64,000 nt of DNA from Bacteroidales bacterium H4 (GTDB lineage Bacteria; Bacteroidota; Bacteroidia; Bacteroidales; Muribaculaceae): contig DAAP01000027.1 in assembly GCA_001701165.1 (NCBI GenBank), positions 24,399 to 88,398 of the forward strand, read 5' to 3'. Numbering within the stretch: position 1 is the first letter of the stretch; every line of letters starts with the position of its first letter. Of this stretch, positions 17,937 to 26,225 are shown piece by piece. The notes under the pieces were generated by a model. That model had not been told where the DNA came from. It did not search any database and was given only the letters and a program-made list of their open reading frames with translations. A program made the translations under genes and the position numbers.

Positions 17937-18530
17937 ATGACACGCCTACTTACATCGTTAGTTTGTACCCTGGCATTGCTGCCTATGGCTTATGCCGGGA
18001 CTCCGACCACGGAAGCCGAGTCCGTGCTGCATTGCATTTCCACTCGAGCCAGTGTGCGTCAATATACATCGGTCGAGGTCGCAGATGCGACTGTGGACAC
18101 CCTCCTGCGTGCCGCTATGTCTGCTCCTACGGCTGTTAATCGCCAGCCTTGGGCCTTCGTGGTTGTGCGCGACACGACACTTCGCGCGACTCTCGCCGAG
18201 GCACTCCCTAATGCGGGTAGTAAGCTGACCAATGCATCGGTGGCAATAGTCGTATGCGGTGATAGTACGCGAATGCTCAAACAACAGCCTGAATTCTGGG
18301 TGCAGGATTGCAGTGCAGCCACCGAGAATCTGCTTCTGGCAGCACATGCATGTGGCCTGGGAGCGGTATGGTGCGGCTTGTATCCCGATATGGAAAGAGT
18401 GCAAACCGCACGCACAATCCTGAGGCTTGACGAGCGGTATGTGCCGTTGTGCATCATTCCGGTGGGCTATCCGAGCGCTCCGGTAAGTCCAAAAGACAAA
18501 TACCGCGAGGATGCTATAATACGCCGTTGA
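17937..18530 (+). CDS. Exported nitroreductase-family protein
   Basis: A 197-residue protein: an N-terminal signal peptide (cleavage after AYAG, about residue 21), then the nitroreductase fold with STRASVRQYT, MSAPTAVNRQPWAFVVV (the flavin-binding APTAVNRQPW block) and GLGAVWCGLYPD. These FMN proteins reduce nitro, quinone or other small electrophiles with NAD(P)H. A signal peptide is atypical, since FMN and NADH are normally cytoplasmic, though several Bacteroidales nitroreductases appear to carry one. It follows the GH57 gene by 15 bases but has no evident link to glycogen. Confidence 0.88.
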   Translation: MTRLLTSLVCTLALLPMAYAGTPTTEAESVLHCISTRASVRQYTSVEVADATVDTLLRAAMSAPTAVNRQPWAFVVVRDTTLRATLAEALPNAGSKLTNASVAIVVCGDSTRMLKQQPEFWVQDCSAATENLLLAAHACGLGAVWCGLYPDMERVQTARTILRLDERYVPLCIIPVGYPSAPVSPKDKYREDAIIRR

Positions 18531-18602
18531 AGTTGTCGATTTAATCTTCTATTGAGTATATACCTATATAATATTGAAAAACTACTTAAAATACTTTGTG
18601 CT

Positions 18603-18683
18603 ATGGAACTAGGATGGCTTATAGTTTTTGCATGCTTTGTCCCTTGGATCAAGGATGCTTTCGACAAACGGGCTAACGGCTGA
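18603..18683 (+). CDS. Candidate 26-residue membrane microprotein
   Basis: A short open frame with ATG at 18603 and TGA at 18681. It encodes a hydrophobic stretch (LGWLIVFACFVPWI) followed by a charged end (KDAFDKRANG), the layout of a single-span small membrane protein. An ATACTTTG sequence, close to the -7 consensus, lies just upstream, but no -33 element is at the right distance. A strong terminator follows 28 bases after the stop. Without comparative data it could also be chance. Confidence 0.35.
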   Translation: MELGWLIVFACFVPWIKDAFDKRANG

Positions 18684-18711
18684 TGCTTCACGAGCTGAAG
18701 TCGTACCAATG

Positions 18712-18760
18712 AGGCGGACTTGTCTTGGCGTAGGTGCCATGTCAAGTCCGCGCCTTTTTT
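18712..18760 (+). terminator. Rho-independent terminator (plus strand)
   Basis: A 9-bp perfect stem (GCGGACTTG / CAAGTCCGC) around a 20-base loop, followed by GCC and six T. It closes the glycogen/nitroreductase operon and the small candidate ORF. Confidence 0.88.
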
Positions 18761-18803
18761 GTCCGGACTCGTAATGTCGGTAGTGTTGGCGCTCGAGGCT
18801 CTG

Positions 18804-18840
18804 ATAAAAAAGAGGGACTCCTCGCGGAGTCCCTGTCTTT
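18804..18840 (-). terminator. Rho-independent terminator facing the minus-strand genes
   Basis: GGGACTCC and GGAGTCCC form an 8-bp stem with the tetraloop TCGC. On the minus strand the stem is followed by CTCTTTTTTAT, a good T-run, so it should end transcripts from the lpxH side; on the plus strand the tail (TGTCTTTATT) is weaker but could also act. Confidence 0.85.
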
Positions 18841-19076
18841 ATTGGTTTCCAATAGGTACAATTTCTAAGGTAAAAAAGATTGTTAGGTTTTGCGATGACA
18901 AAATTATAAAGGCTCGGTCAGCACACCAAATATATTTATATGTTCTACAACATATTTTTTGATGTGTGGATTTAGTCTTGTTGCATGCTTGTTATGTAAA
19001 GTGCAAAATCACAAATAGATAGGGTTGCGGATTTGGCCAAAAGTGCAAAATGCGGTCAAGTTAAATTTTATTAATA
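18841..19076. other. AT-rich intergenic stretch after lpxH
   Basis: No gene is supported. It holds a small inverted repeat (TATTGG TTT CCAATA, 18840-18854), an AT hairpin ATATGTT / AACATAT followed by T on the plus strand (about 18938-18961), and two copies of GTGCAAAAT. It is the 3' region of the minus-strand lpxH transcript before the terminator. Confidence 0.5.
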
Positions 19077-19835
19077 TCAACTTTCGCTGTTTTCGAATTG
19101 CAACAGCCGAAGCCCGTCAGCGTCGTACACGGCGTAGGAAAACTGCGAAAAACAGTCGCCGAGAATGACTACGCGTGCTCCCGCGTCTATGGGGTAGTCA
19201 AGGGCAATATGCCGGTGGCCGAGGACAAAAAAATCGATGTCAGGATGCTCGGCATGGTATTCGCGTGCAAAGATGATGAAGCGCTCTTTTTCGGGGTCGG
19301 GGACGGCGGGATGTGACATGGGATTGTCGCCGCGACTGTGGCTTGACCATCGGTGTGCAAACGGAATAGTCCAGCGCGGGTGTATGCCGGCGTACAGCTT
19401 TTGGCATAAGCGGTTGCGGAAAAAGCTGCGAAGTATGCGAAAACTGCGACTGTCGCCGTATAATGCATCGCCATGTCCCAGGAAAAATTTTTTTCCGTTG
19501 ATGTCGCGCACCACGTTGCCGTCGATTACTTCCATGCCTATTTGGTCGCGGAGGTAGTCAAAGAGCCAGATGTCGTGATTGCCTATGAACCACACAATAT
19601 TTATGCCCATGTCCGACATGTGCGCCAATTGGCCGAAAAAGCGGATGTATCCTCGTGGCACCACGGTTCGATACTCAAACCAATAGTCGAGGATGTCGCC
19701 AAGCAGGTACAGCGTCTTACAGTCCTTTTCGAAGGACTGCAGCATGCGTACCACCTTGGCTTCATGCTCGCGTGGATTGGCGATGTATACGGCGCCCAGG
19801 TGTATATCGCTGACAAAATATGTTTTGTTGCGCAT
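19077..19835 (-). CDS. lpxH: UDP-2,3-diacylglucosamine diphosphatase (LpxH-type)
   Basis: A 252-residue calcineurin-type metallophosphatase with the metal-binding motifs SDIHLG, YLLGDILDYW, GNHD and, later, LGHGDALYG and FVLGHRHIAL. This set and length match LpxH, which forms lipid X in lipid A synthesis at the inner membrane. The start at 19835 gives the usual short MRNKTYFVSD beginning; an ATG nine codons upstream (19862) is possible. The gene is 48 bases downstream of the MIP18-type gene and probably shares its promoter. Confidence 0.9.
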   Translation of the reverse strand: MRNKTYFVSDIHLGAVYIANPREHEAKVVRMLQSFEKDCKTLYLLGDILDYWFEYRTVVPRGYIRFFGQLAHMSDMGINIVWFIGNHDIWLFDYLRDQIGMEVIDGNVVRDINGKKFFLGHGDALYGDSRSFRILRSFFRNRLCQKLYAGIHPRWTIPFAHRWSSHSRGDNPMSHPAVPDPEKERFIIFAREYHAEHPDIDFFVLGHRHIALDYPIDAGARVVILGDCFSQFSYAVYDADGLRLLQFENSES

Positions 19836-19883
19836 CGGTGCAGTGTTGTATAGTGTGGTCATGTGTCGTGCGTAGCCTGAGAG

Positions 19884-20204
19884 TTAAAGAAAACCCAATT
19901 CGAGTTTGGCCTCTTCGCTCATCATGTCGCGATTCCATTCAGGTTCGAATACGATGTTGACTTTCACGCTTTTGACGTCCTCGATACTTTCGAGCTTTTG
20001 GCGTGCGTCTTCCACGAGGAAGTCGGCGGCCGGGCAATTGGGGGCGGTCAGTGTCATGTCCACTTCGAGGTTGGCGTCATCGTCCACGTCTATGCGGTAT
20101 ATGAGTCCTAAGGAATAGATGTCTACCGGTATTTCCGGGTCGAATACCGTGCGCAGCATACGTACCGCCTCCTGTTGTATCTTTATGCGTTGGTCTTCAG
20201 TCAT
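19884..20204 (-). CDS. MIP18/DUF59-family Fe-S cluster assembly protein (SufT-like)
   Basis: A 106-residue protein with the DUF59 signature: DPEIPVDIYSLGLIY (22-36) and TLTAPNCPAADF with the reactive Cys57. Such proteins help deliver Fe-S clusters. The frame is open further upstream, but the start at 20204 begins the conserved fold and lies 23 bases after a consensus -7 element. The C-terminal part (VNIVFEPEWNRDMMSEEAKLELGF) is also typical of bacterial members. Confidence 0.9.
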   Translation of the reverse strand: MTEDQRIKIQQEAVRMLRTVFDPEIPVDIYSLGLIYRIDVDDDANLEVDMTLTAPNCPAADFLVEDARQKLESIEDVKSVKVNIVFEPEWNRDMMSEEAKLELGFL

Positions 20205-20226
20205 ATTATTATGTGCTATTATTCTG

Positions 20227-20257
20227 CAAAGGTACGCAAAAATAATGTGGGTGGCAA
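20227..20257 (-). promoter_or_regulatory. Promoter of the MIP18-type gene / lpxH operon
   Basis: On the minus strand TTG (20257-20255) and TACCTTTG (20234-20227) are separated by 20 bases, a full Bacteroidota promoter. The transcript would begin about 15 bases before the ATG at 20204. Confidence 0.82.
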
Positions 20258-20398
20258 GGATCATATTTATGGGGTTATTCGAAGATGTCTTTTTTTCGGG
20301 ATGAGGCTTTATTGCCGTTTTCGATGAAGTGGAGGCGGTCTGTGGTGAGGTCGAAAACACGGCGCGAGAGGTGTTGATAACTTCGCAAAAATAGTATG

Positions 20399-20415
20399 GC
20401 GGTAATAATTACCGC
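20399..20415. promoter_or_regulatory. 17-bp palindrome upstream of the dnaE promoter
   Basis: GCGGTAAT A ATTACCGC is a perfect palindrome with one central base. It lies 27 bases before the -33 element of the dnaE promoter and 140 bases before the divergent promoter, so it could be a regulator site for dnaE. No regulator is known from the window. Confidence 0.4.
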
Positions 20416-20441
20416 TTTGCCGTTAGGGTGATGATATGGGG

Positions 20442-20473
20442 TTTGCAGAAGCCGAAAAATATGCTTATTTTTG
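20442..20473 (+). promoter_or_regulatory. dnaE promoter
   Basis: TTTG (20442-20445), 20 bases, TATTTTTG (20466-20473): both elements match the Bacteroidota consensus. The leader to the ATG at 20586 would be about 105 bases. Confidence 0.82.
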
Positions 20474-20585
20474 CCTTCGCAATGCTTGTATGGGCTATGT
20501 GCCGAGTCGGCGCGGACATGTCGCCGGTCGCCTGACAAGAGTAGCTTAGATAAAGTAAATTCCAACGACACAAACAACTATAGAT

Positions 20586-23500
20586 ATGCCCCCATTTGTA
20601 CACTTACATGTACACAGCCAGTATTCTTTACTTGATGGGCAAGCATCGGTATCGGCGCTTGTCGACAAGGCCATGAATGACGGAATGCCAGGCATCGCTC
20701 TCACTGACCACGGCAATATGTATGGCATCAAGGAATTCTTCAATTATGTCAATAAGAAGAATGGTAAGGTGCTTGACAAGGCCAAGGCTGCACTCGCCGC
20801 CGCACGCGAAAGCGGCGACGAAAAGGCCGAGGCCGAGGCCGAAGCCGCCTTGACATATGCAAAGGAGCATTCGTTCAAGCCTATATTCGGATGTGAGATG
20901 TACGTGGCGCAGGAGGACCTTCACACTCATGTGGATAAGCGCGACATTGGTAGACACCTCATTGTGCTGGCTAAGAACGCCACGGGCTATCACAACCTCG
21001 TAAAACTGGTGTCCAAGGCGTGGACTGAGGGGTTCTACATGCATCCGCGCACGGACAAGCATGAAATCGAGAAACATCGTGAAGGTCTGATTATTGCTTC
21101 AGCTTGTCTTGGAGGCGAGATTCCGCAGTTGCTGATGAATGGTCGCGACGAAGAGGCTGAAGCCGCCGTGGCGTGGTGGAAAAACCTGATGGGCGAAGAT
21201 TATTACATCGAATTGCAGCGACATAAAGCCACTGTGGTCAACGCCGCCCATGACACTTACGAAAAACAGCGTGCAATCGAGCCGAAACTTATAGCATTGG
21301 CGCGCAAGTATGACATAAAACTTATTGCCACCAACGATGTGCATTTTGTCGATGAAGACGATGCTGAGGCTCATGACCGTCTGATATGCCTGTCCACCAA
21401 CAAGTTTGTGACGGACCAGGATCGCATGCACTACACCAAGCAGGAGTGGCTCAAGACTTCGGCCGAAATGCAGGCGTTATTTGCCGACATCCCCGAGGCC
21501 CTCGAGACGCCGGCGACCATATTGGAAAAAGTAGAGACTTACACTATCGATCATCCGCCGATTATGCCGAATTTCGCTATTCCCGAAAGTTTCGGCACCG
21601 AGGCCGAGTATCGTCAGCGCATCACAGAGCAAGAGTTGTTCGATGAGTTTACGCGCGACGAAAACGGCAATGTGGTGTTGTCTCAAGAAGAAGCCGAGAA
21701 AAAAATTAAGAAGCTGGGCGGTTACGAAAAGCTCTACCGCATAAAATTCGAGGCGGATTATTTGGCAAAACTGGCCTACGAGGGTGCCGAGCGCCGTTAC
21801 GGATCGCCTCTGAGCCCCGAGCTTAAAGAGCGTATAAAATTCGAGTTGCACATCATGAAGACCATGGGCTTCCCGGGCTACTTTCTAATAGTGCAGGACT
21901 TCATCAATGCCGCCCGCAATCAATTAGGCGTCAGCGTCGGTCCCGGACGTGGTTCGGCGGCGGGGTCATGTGTGGCATACTGCTTGGGTATCACCCAAAT
22001 AGACCCTATAAAGTATGACTTGCTGTTCGAACGTTTCCTCAATCCGGACCGTATTTCGTTGCCGGATATCGATATCGACTTCGATGACGACGGACGTGCG
22101 GACGTATTGCGTTATGTAACACAGAAATACGGCGAGGAAAAAGTTGCGCACATCATCACTTACGGCACAATGGCTGCCAAGATGGCTATTAAGGACGTAG
22201 CGCGCGTCGAGCAATTGCCGCTGAGCGAAAGCAACCGATTGACCAAGCTTATACCCAAGCACATGCCCGAGCGCAATGGCAAGGAACTGAAGCCAACGCT
22301 GAGCAATTGCTATGACTATGTACCCGAATTCAAGCCTGAAGTCAATTCGTCAAATCCGCTGGTACGCGAGACTCTTAACTATGCGCGTGCTCTCGAAGGC
22401 AATGTTCGCAATACGGGCGTGCATGCCTGCGGCGTTATCATATGCCGAGATGACATCACCGATTGGGTGCCCGTGTCCACGGCCAATGACAAGGAAGAAG
22501 GCAAGTTGCTGGTGACTCAGTACGAAGGTCGTGTCATCGAAGAAACCGGGCTTATAAAAATGGACTTTCTCGGTCTTAAGACGTTGTCGATACTTAAGGA
22601 GGCCGTGACCAATATCAAGCAGACGCGTGGCGTGGACATCGATTTGGATAATATACCAATAGATGACCCCAAGACCTACAAGTTGTATTGTGAGGGGCGT
22701 ACCATCGGCACGTTCCAATTTGAGTCGCCGGGTATGCAGAAATACCTGCGCGAATTACAGCCTTCGACGTTCGAAGACCTCATAGCTATGAACGCTTTGT
22801 ATCGCCCGGGGCCTATGCAGTACATTCCCGATTTTATCAAGCGTAAACATGGCGAGTCGCCTATCGAGTACCCCATCCCCGAGATGGAGATGTATCTCAA
22901 AGATACTTATGGCGTTACCGTATATCAAGAACAGGTCATGCTTCTGTCGCGACTGTTGGCCGGCTTTACACGCGGCGAAAGCGATACCCTGCGCAAGGCT
23001 ATGGGCAAGAAGCTCATTGACAAAATGAACCATCTTAAGGGTAAATTTATGTCCGGCGGTCAAGAGCGCGGACACGACCCCAAGGTCCTCGAAAAAATAT
23101 GGAAAGACTGGGAAGCGTTTGCATCTTACGCTTTCAATAAGAGTCATGCCACGTGCTATAGTTGGGTGGCATATCAGACGGCGTATCTTAAAGCCAATTA
23201 CCCCAGCGAGTATATGGCTGCGGTATTGTCGCGAAATCTCAACGACATCACCAAGCTCTCCGGATTTATGGACGAGTGCAAGAATATGCGCATACAAGTA
23301 CTCGGGCCGGACGTCAACGAGTCATACAGCCGTTTCGGTGTCAACGCCAAGGGCGACATACGCTTCGGCCTGAGCGCCATCAAGGGCGTGGGTGAGGGGG
23401 TGGTCGAGAGCATACTCAAGGCTCGAGGAAACAAACCTTTCGAAAGCATATATGACTTTGTAGAACGTGTGCCCGCCGGGACGCTCAACCGCCGCACATT

Positions 23501-24386
23501 CGAGAATCTCGCATTGGCCGGCGCGTTTGACTGCTTTGCACAGGATATGAAGCGCGAAGACTTCTTCGAGGCCAATCCGCGTGGCGACACGATGGCTGAC
23601 ATCCTCATACGCTATGGACAGAAATATCAAGCCAATAACAACGACAGCCAAGGTTCGCTCTTTGACTTCGGCGGCGATGAAGGTTTGGAATTTGCGCGAC
23701 AGGCACGTCCTCAAATCAAGCCCGCAATGCAATGGCCGGATGTGCTGCGCCTTGAAAAGGAAAAAGACCTTGTAGGCATGTATCTGTCCGCCCATCCGTT
23801 GGATCCGTACTACATGGAGGTGGTCTATGGTACGGGCTGCTCGATAAAAGAATTTGGCGAGATGGTGCCTGCTGAGGGTGTCGAGGTGTCTTTTGCCGGA
23901 ATTGTCGTGGCAGGTGATGTCCGTATATCCAAGACCGGCAATCCTTATACAGTCATGAAAATAGAGGACTACAGCGGCAGTACCGAGCTGAGACTTTTCG
24001 GAAAGAAACATATCGAATTCGGCAACTTCGGAAAGACCGGCACGCCGATACTGATACGCGGCAGTTTTGCACGCCGCAGCAGGGGTGATGTGGAATTTGA
24101 GGTGGGCTCGATGCAGCTTCTTTCCGAGGTTAAGGGCAAGCTTATCAGCGGCATCACCATCAAGGTGACGCCCGAAGAAGCCGAGAACGCCCTGTCGGCG
24201 ATATTGTCCACTCGCTTGGCCAAGCCCGGCGAACACGAAAACACGGGCAACCTACGCCTATATCTATATGATCCGGCGACAGGTCGCGGCGCATCGTTAT
24301 CATCATCGCGCCGATTACGCCTCGACCGCAAACTGCTCAACGACCTCAAGGACGCAAATGTCGAATTCGAGGTTGATCACGCATGA
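20586..24386 (+). CDS. dnaE: DNA polymerase III subunit alpha
   Basis: A 1266-residue replicative polymerase. The N-terminal PHP domain starts at once (HVHSQYSLLDG, TDHGNMYG). The catalytic palm has GPGRGSAAGSCVAYCLG and PDIDIDFDDDGR with the metal-binding aspartates. The fingers block is NKSHATCYSWVAYQTAYL, the helix-hairpin-helix region has FGLSAIKGVGEG, and an OB fold follows near the end (VEVSFAGIVVAGDVRIS). It carries out chromosome replication in complex with the beta clamp and is of the normal DnaE length for Bacteroidota. No proofreading exonuclease domain is fused. Confidence 0.98.
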   Translation: MPPFVHLHVHSQYSLLDGQASVSALVDKAMNDGMPGIALTDHGNMYGIKEFFNYVNKKNGKVLDKAKAALAAARESGDEKAEAEAEAALTYAKEHSFKPIFGCEMYVAQEDLHTHVDKRDIGRHLIVLAKNATGYHNLVKLVSKAWTEGFYMHPRTDKHEIEKHREGLIIASACLGGEIPQLLMNGRDEEAEAAVAWWKNLMGEDYYIELQRHKATVVNAAHDTYEKQRAIEPKLIALARKYDIKLIATNDVHFVDEDDAEAHDRLICLSTNKFVTDQDRMHYTKQEWLKTSAEMQALFADIPEALETPATILEKVETYTIDHPPIMPNFAIPESFGTEAEYRQRITEQELFDEFTRDENGNVVLSQEEAEKKIKKLGGYEKLYRIKFEADYLAKLAYEGAERRYGSPLSPELKERIKFELHIMKTMGFPGYFLIVQDFINAARNQLGVSVGPGRGSAAGSCVAYCLGITQIDPIKYDLLFERFLNPDRISLPDIDIDFDDDGRADVLRYVTQKYGEEKVAHIITYGTMAAKMAIKDVARVEQLPLSESNRLTKLIPKHMPERNGKELKPTLSNCYDYVPEFKPEVNSSNPLVRETLNYARALEGNVRNTGVHACGVIICRDDITDWVPVSTANDKEEGKLLVTQYEGRVIEETGLIKMDFLGLKTLSILKEAVTNIKQTRGVDIDLDNIPIDDPKTYKLYCEGRTIGTFQFESPGMQKYLRELQPSTFEDLIAMNALYRPGPMQYIPDFIKRKHGESPIEYPIPEMEMYLKDTYGVTVYQEQVMLLSRLLAGFTRGESDTLRKAMGKKLIDKMNHLKGKFMSGGQERGHDPKVLEKIWKDWEAFASYAFNKSHATCYSWVAYQTAYLKANYPSEYMAAVLSRNLNDITKLSGFMDECKNMRIQVLGPDVNESYSRFGVNAKGDIRFGLSAIKGVGEGVVESILKARGNKPFESIYDFVERVPAGTLNRRTFENLALAGAFDCFAQDMKREDFFEANPRGDTMADILIRYGQKYQANNNDSQGSLFDFGGDEGLEFARQARPQIKPAMQWPDVLRLEKEKDLVGMYLSAHPLDPYYMEVVYGTGCSIKEFGEMVPAEGVEVSFAGIVVAGDVRISKTGNPYTVMKIEDYSGSTELRLFGKKHIEFGNFGKTGTPILIRGSFARRSRGDVEFEVGSMQLLSEVKGKLISGITIKVTPEEAENALSAILSTRLAKPGEHENTGNLRLYLYDPATGRGASLSSSRRLRLDRKLLNDLKDANVEFEVDHA

Positions 24387-24435
24387 TACACATATATACG
24401 AATATACATACATCAACTTTACTTAATAAAGCAAT

Positions 24436-24759
24436 ATGGCAACCATATTTACAGACGAAAACATCCACGAAATCATCGCCGGCGGTAAGCCCGTGGTGGT
24501 AGATTTCTGGGCTACGTGGTGCGGACCTTGCCGCGCCATGTCCCCGCTTATCGACGAACTTGCCGAGGAATACGAAGGCCGGGTAGTGATAGGTAGTTAC
24601 AATCTTGACGATGAGAACGATTTCGCTTCCGAGAACCGCGTAATGTCGCTTCCGACCATTCTCTTCTTCAAAGACGGCAAGAAGACGCCTCTGCGCCTTG
24701 CCGGGTCGCAATCGCGCGAAACTCTTGTCGAGAAAATAGAGGCTCTTTTGGCTCTCTGA
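24436..24759 (+). CDS. trxA: Thioredoxin
   Basis: A 107-residue cytoplasmic protein with the classical active site WATWCGPC (residues 29-36) and the cis-Pro loop SLPTILFFKDG. It is a general dithiol reductant. It follows dnaE by 49 bases and precedes SlyD by 33, with all three on the plus strand. Confidence 0.96.
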   Translation: MATIFTDENIHEIIAGGKPVVVDFWATWCGPCRAMSPLIDELAEEYEGRVVIGSYNLDDENDFASENRVMSLPTILFFKDGKKTPLRLAGSQSRETLVEKIEALLAL

Positions 24760-24792
24760 CACGCAATATAAACCGTACTAAATAAACACACA

Positions 24793-25395
24793 ATGCAAGA
24801 CAACAATGCGAAAGTCGCCCCCGGCATGTATGTTGAACTGGGATATGACCTCTACGAGATAGCTCCCGACGGCACACAAGTGACAGTACATCAAACAGAT
24901 GCCGATGACCCCGAGCGCATAATCTTCGGCGTGACCGAGGGCGTCCTTGAGCCCCTCGAAAAGGCTCTTGACGGCCTGAAAGTAGGCGAAGCTTTTGACG
25001 TTACGGTCACCAGCGAAAAGGCTTTCGGAGCCTACGACAAAGAAAAAGTTATAGACCTCGACCGCGAAATATTCGTAGTCGATGGCAAATTCGACAGCGA
25101 AACCGTTAAGGTCGGCGCCGCCGTACCTATGATGACCTCCGAAGGGTACCGAATTATGGGCCGTGTGCTCAATATCAGCGGCGACAAAGTAACCATGGAT
25201 TTCAATCATCCTCTGGCCGGCCGCGATGTGCGTTTCTGCGGCAAAGTGCTCGCTGTGCGCCCCGCTACCGAGGAAGAGCTACATCCCGTACATCACGGTT
25301 GCGGCTGTGGCTGTGACCACGGTCACGACGACTGCGGCTGCGGTGACGACCATTGCGGCTGCGGCGACAGCTGCGACTGCGACTCCTGCCACTAA
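24793..25395 (+). CDS. slyD: FKBP-type peptidyl-prolyl isomerase, SlyD-like, with His/Cys metal-binding tail
   Basis: A 200-residue protein. Residues 1-150 form an FKBP domain with the inserted IF chaperone domain of SlyD (VTEGVLEPLEKALDGLKVGE, then AFGAYDKEKVIDLDREIF and VTMDFNHPLAGRD). The last 35 residues consist almost wholly of His, Cys, Asp and Gly (HHGCGCGCDHGHDDCGCGDD type), a metal-binding tail that suits nickel or zinc. SlyD acts as a folding helper and metal donor. The tail is richer in Cys than that of Escherichia coli SlyD. Confidence 0.92.
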   Translation: MQDNNAKVAPGMYVELGYDLYEIAPDGTQVTVHQTDADDPERIIFGVTEGVLEPLEKALDGLKVGEAFDVTVTSEKAFGAYDKEKVIDLDREIFVVDGKFDSETVKVGAAVPMMTSEGYRIMGRVLNISGDKVTMDFNHPLAGRDVRFCGKVLAVRPATEEELHPVHHGCGCGCDHGHDDCGCGDDHCGCGDSCDCDSCH

Positions 25396-25403
25396 TTTCG
25401 TGA

Positions 25404-25443
25404 TGCCCCGGGCGTCGATTTCGTTGCTTGGGGCAGCTATTTT
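25404..25443 (+). terminator. Candidate terminator after slyD
   Basis: TGCCCCGGGC pairs with GCTTGGGGCA (10 bp, two G-U pairs) around a 12-base loop, followed by GCTATTTTAG. The T-run is short, so the AT-rich palindrome at 25511-25565 could be the real end of the transcript. Confidence 0.5.
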
Positions 25444-25510
25444 AGGCGTGATTTGCCGAATTCCTCGCATCCCGATAACGCTTTGCGCTGAATGATGATT
25501 CATCTCGCCA

Positions 25511-25565
25511 GTAAAAATTTCGATAGATAATACAGTAGTTTTGTATTTTCTATCGAAATTTTTAC
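25511..25565. promoter_or_regulatory. Large palindromic operator of the AbiE-type operon
   Basis: A perfect 17-bp inverted repeat (GTAAAAATTTCGATAGA, 25511-25527, against 25549-25565) encloses a second 6-bp repeat (AATACA / TGTATT), leaving a 7-base centre. The -33 element lies in the centre and the -7 element follows the right arm directly. AbiEi antitoxins of the family are known to bind inverted repeats and repress their own promoter, so this is the likely autoregulatory site. Confidence 0.75.
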
Positions 25566-25573
25566 TACCTTTG
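25540..25573 (+). promoter_or_regulatory. Promoter of the AbiE-type operon
   Basis: TTTG (25540-25543), 22 bases, TACCTTTG (25566-25573). The -7 box ends 4 bases before the ATG at 25578, so the transcript may be leaderless or translation may start further down (for example Met18). Confidence 0.72.
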
Positions 25574-25577
25574 CGTT

Positions 25578-26225
25578 ATGAAACGACAGGATAATAGCAT
25601 AGAACAGATAGGAAACGTTCCTTTTCGGATGGGCGCTCTGGGTTCTGTATATCCGCAAATCAGACATTTGGCGGCAAAGGCTAAGTCTTTGGAGGAAGCT
25701 GCCGAGATTTTCCGCCTTAAAAAGGGGCTTTATGTGTTGAGCCCGCAAGTTTCCGAAAAGCCTTTTGTAATGCCATTACTGGCCAACCATATATATGGGC
25801 CGTCATACGTCTCTATGGAGACAGCGTTGCGCTATTATGGACTTATTCCCGAAGGCGTGTACTCTACAATATCTTTGACGACAGGTGTCACAAGGAGCTA
25901 TAAGAACAAAATTGGAGTGTTCCGGTATGTGCATTGCGATAAGGGATATTTCCCGATAGGGATTACAGTGGGGAACGAGGCCGGAGTGTCTTTCCTTATA
26001 GCCTGTCGTGAAAAAGCCCTGTGTGACCAGATTGTGTTCACTCCGAGGCTTAACCTTCGATATCAGTCGGATGTCGCAAGATATCTTGATGAAGACCTGC
26101 GCTTTGATACAGACGCGCTCTCTGATTTCGACTTGGATATATTGCGTGCTTGTGCCGATAAAGGGAAAAAGAAAGCATCGATTATACAATTAATCAAGTA
26201 TATAGAAAATGAACGAGGTCTTTGA
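25578..26225 (+). CDS. AbiEi-family antitoxin / transcriptional regulator
   Basis: A 215-residue protein. The N-terminal 55 residues look like a winged helix (AAEIFRLKKGLYVLSP type wing), followed by the AbiEi C-terminal fold: YGPSYVSMETALRYYGLIPE, TTGVTRSYKNKIGVFRYVHC and ACREKALCDQIVF are the typical blocks. AbiEi represses its own promoter and neutralises the AbiEii nucleotidyltransferase without direct binding (type IV system). It overlaps the toxin gene by 17 bases and lies behind a long palindrome that would be its operator. Confidence 0.85.
   Translation: MKRQDNSIEQIGNVPFRMGALGSVYPQIRHLAAKAKSLEEAAEIFRLKKGLYVLSPQVSEKPFVMPLLANHIYGPSYVSMETALRYYGLIPEGVYSTISLTTGVTRSYKNKIGVFRYVHCDKGYFPIGITVGNEAGVSFLIACREKALCDQIVFTPRLNLRYQSDVARYLDEDLRFDTDALSDFDLDILRACADKGKKKASIIQLIKYIENERGL

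Noticed and set aside
25404..25565. A CRISPR-like or IS terminal-repeat reading of the palindromes after slyD
   Set aside because: The repeats are single, nested and tied to a promoter; there are no spacers, no transposase and no target-site duplication.
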